DNA of 6,215 bases, taken from positions 1 through 6,215 of the forward strand of contig CAKUCJ010000076.1 in the NCBI GenBank assembly GCA_934643435.1, written 5' to 3'. Position 1 is the stretch's first letter, and the number at the start of each line of letters is the position of its first letter. The position numbers and the translations under genes were made by a program. Shown one piece after another: positions 4,644 through 6,215 of the stretch. The DNA is from an uncultured Collinsella sp. Its GTDB lineage: Bacteria > Actinomycetota > Coriobacteriia > Coriobacteriales > Coriobacteriaceae. The notes under the pieces were generated by a model, which saw nothing but the letters and a program-made list of their open reading frames with translations, ran no database searches and had not been told where the DNA came from.

Positions 4644-6215
4644 CTAGTCTTCGAGCAGGTCCTCGATAAAGCCGACGCGGTAGTGGGTGAAGATGACCTC
4701 GCCGCCGTCTTGCGTGGCGTCCAGATCGACATCGCCCATGATGCCAAAGTCGTGGTCGCCATCCTCGTCGGCAAAAATCTGGTGCACGTGCCACACGTGA
4801 TCGGTCTTCTCATCGCTCTCGTCGATGGTAAACATCGCCGAGCTACGGGCGTCGCCGTCGGTGAGGATCTCCTCGTGCTGCTCATGGTAGACGTCGAGCG
4901 CCTTTTGCCAGCGGACCTCGCTCATGCCCCAGTCCTCGTCGAGCTCGCCCAGGTCGCGGACGTGTCCGCGGGCCGCAAGGGACACGCGGCGGAAGAGCGC
5001 GTTGCGCACCAGCAGGGTGCAGCCGCGGCGGTCTGCTACAACCTCGTCGATACCCTGGGGCGGCGCGGCGTCGAGGGCGGCCGGGTTGCCGGCGTTCTCC
5101 CACTCGTCCACCAGGCTCGAGTCCACCGAGCGCACCACGAAGCCCAGCCACGAGATGATGTCGCGCAAGCGCTCGTCGCGCTTTTCGATCGGTACGGTGC
5201 GGTCGAGCGAGCGGTAGGCCTCGGCCAGGTAGCGCAGCAGAATGCCCTCGGAGCGGGCGATGCCGAGTTTTTGGATATAGCCCTTAAAGTCGCTCGCGCT
5301 CTCCAGCATGTCGCGCAGGACGCTCTTGGGCGAGAGCTGGTAGTCGTTGGCCCAGGGCACTTCTTGGCAGTACTTATCAAAGGCGGCGTCGAGCAAGTCC
5401 TCGAGCGGCTTTTCGTAGGTGACATCTTGGATGCGTTCCAGGCGCTCCTCGTACTCCACGCCGTCGGCCTTCATCTCGGCCATAGCGCGGTCGCGCGCGG
5501 CGCGCTCCTGTGCGCGCAGCACCTGTTTGGGGTCCTCGAGCGTGGCCTCAACCATCGAGATGAGGTCCATGGTGTAGGTCTCGCTCTCGGGGTCGAGCAG
5601 CTCCAGCGCGGCGAGAAGGAACGGCGATAGCGGCTGATCGAGCGCAAAGTCTTCGGGCAGGTCGACCGTCAGCGCGTAGTCGATGTCGGGCGCGGCGTCA
5701 GCCGGAGTGTCGGGTGCGGGCGGCACCTCGGTGCGCACGACGACGCCGGAGTCGATGAGCGTGGCGAAGATCTCGTCGGCACGAACCTCGAGCTTGGCCT
5801 TTTCCTCGGGCGTTTGCAGGCTCGTCTCGATGAGGTCGTGCACGCGGGCGCGAGCGTCGCCACCCTGCTCGACCACGCTGATCACCATGGAATGCGTGAT
5901 GCGCAGACGCGGCTTGAGCGTTTCGGGCTGCGTCTCGATCAGGCGCTCAAAGGTCTGCTTGTTCCAGGTGACAAAGCCCTCGGGGGCCTTCTTCTTTTTG
6001 ATCTTACGGAGCTTTTTGGGGTCGTCGCCCGCCTTGGCCATGAGCTTGGCGTTCTCGATCTCGTGCTCCGGCGCCTCGGCGATGACCATGCCCTCGGTGT
6101 CAAAGCCCGAGCGACCGGCGCGGCCGGCGATCTGATGGAACTCGCGGGCACGCAGGCGACGCATCTTGTAGCCGTCGAACTTGGTGAGCGCGGTGAGCAC
6201 CACGGTGTGGATGGG
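4644..6215 (-). CDS. Ski2-like DEAD/DEAH-box helicase with DUF3516 C-terminal region (5' part outside window)
   Basis: The C-terminal 523 residues of a large ATP-dependent helicase; the frame stays open to the right edge, so the ATPase motifs I-III and the start are missing. At the window edge PIHTVVLTALTKFDG (residues 1-15) corresponds to motif V. EFHQIAGRAGRSGFD (25-39) is motif VI with Q28 and arginines R32 and R35, typical of the Ski2/Mtr4-like superfamily II RNA helicases. A lysine-rich patch (KKLRKIKKKK, 67-76) follows, then a long mostly helical, acidic region ending YRVGFIEDLLED, matching the DUF3516-containing helicases common in actinobacteria. A role in RNA unwinding or turnover is inferred from the family. 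No frameshift is seen. It converges on the DUF2130 gene and ends at the shared terminator. Confidence 0.9.
   Translation of the reverse strand, partial: PIHTVVLTALTKFDGYKMRRLRAREFHQIAGRAGRSGFDTEGMVIAEAPEHEIENAKLMAKAGDDPKKLRKIKKKKAPEGFVTWNKQTFERLIETQPETLKPRLRITHSMVISVVEQGGDARARVHDLIETSLQTPEEKAKLEVRADEIFATLIDSGVVVRTEVPPAPDTPADAAPDIDYALTVDLPEDFALDQPLSPFLLAALELLDPESETYTMDLISMVEATLEDPKQVLRAQERAARDRAMAEMKADGVEYEERLERIQDVTYEKPLEDLLDAAFDKYCQEVPWANDYQLSPKSVLRDMLESASDFKGYIQKLGIARSEGILLRYLAEAYRSLDRTVPIEKRDERLRDIISWLGFVVRSVDSSLVDEWENAGNPAALDAAPPQGIDEVVADRRGCTLLVRNALFRRVSLAARGHVRDLGELDEDWGMSEVRWQKALDVYHEQHEEILTDGDARSSAMFTIDESDEKTDHVWHVHQIFADEDGDHDFGIMGDVDLDATQDGGEVIFTHYRVGFIEDLLED

Noticed and set aside
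3739..4794. A 351-codon minus-strand frame across the end of the DUF2130 gene, the terminator and the helicase end
   Set aside because: It reads through a 16-bp terminator and two real genes in other frames, and its sequence matches no family.
4683..5630. A 315-codon open frame on the plus strand, opposite the helicase
   Set aside because: It is fully antisense to a strongly recognisable helicase frame, has valine/alanine/histidine-rich low-information content, no domain and no ribosome binding site. It is a GC-driven shadow frame.

Overview
This window looks like chromosomal DNA from a GC-rich Gram-positive bacterium. The gene content suggests an actinobacterium of the class Coriobacteriia (Collinsella/Olsenella-like): a class-3-type aldehyde dehydrogenase, a DUF2130 coiled-coil protein, a DUF3516-type Ski2-like helicase, clear AGGAG-like ribosome binding sites, and an intergenic hairpin repeat with a GGGGACAGGCACC core. 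The taxon is an inference from composition and protein flavour. No rRNA or other marker gene is present to settle it.

Layout. The 3' end of an aldehyde dehydrogenase gene (1-273, +) is followed by a strong bidirectional hairpin terminator (282-315). The next 385 bases, to 700, look empty of long genes but hold a 27-codon hydrophobic peptide gene (379-462). Its ribosome binding site lies inside a stable hairpin, and the 5' arm of that hairpin can instead pair with a segment 150 bases downstream. The arrangement resembles a type I toxin (Hol_Tox/TxpA-like) locus and is the most interesting part of the window. Next comes a two-gene unit (701-1225, +): a stand-alone HIRAN-domain protein and a 59-aa charged microprotein. 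After that are a small calcineurin-like metallophosphoesterase (1292-1837, +) and a YdjC/ChbG-type carbohydrate deacetylase (1903-2667, +). The deacetylase is bracketed by two copies of a palindromic repeat sharing 25 identical bases. A 585-aa DUF2130 protein (2806-4563, +) follows, and its coiled coil leads into a domain with a PD-(D/E)XK-like D...ExK signature. A 16-bp hairpin terminator (4584-4621) separates it from the convergent C-terminal part of a large DEAD/DEAH-type helicase (4644-6215, -), which runs off the right edge.

How the genes relate. Only 701-1225 is clearly an operon (18-base gap, each gene with its own ribosome binding site). The metallophosphoesterase and deacetylase are separated by a hairpin and look like independent units. 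The HIRAN, DUF2130 and helicase genes all suggest nucleic-acid transactions, but nothing in the sequence ties them into one pathway. No tRNA, rRNA, CRISPR array or transposase gene was seen.
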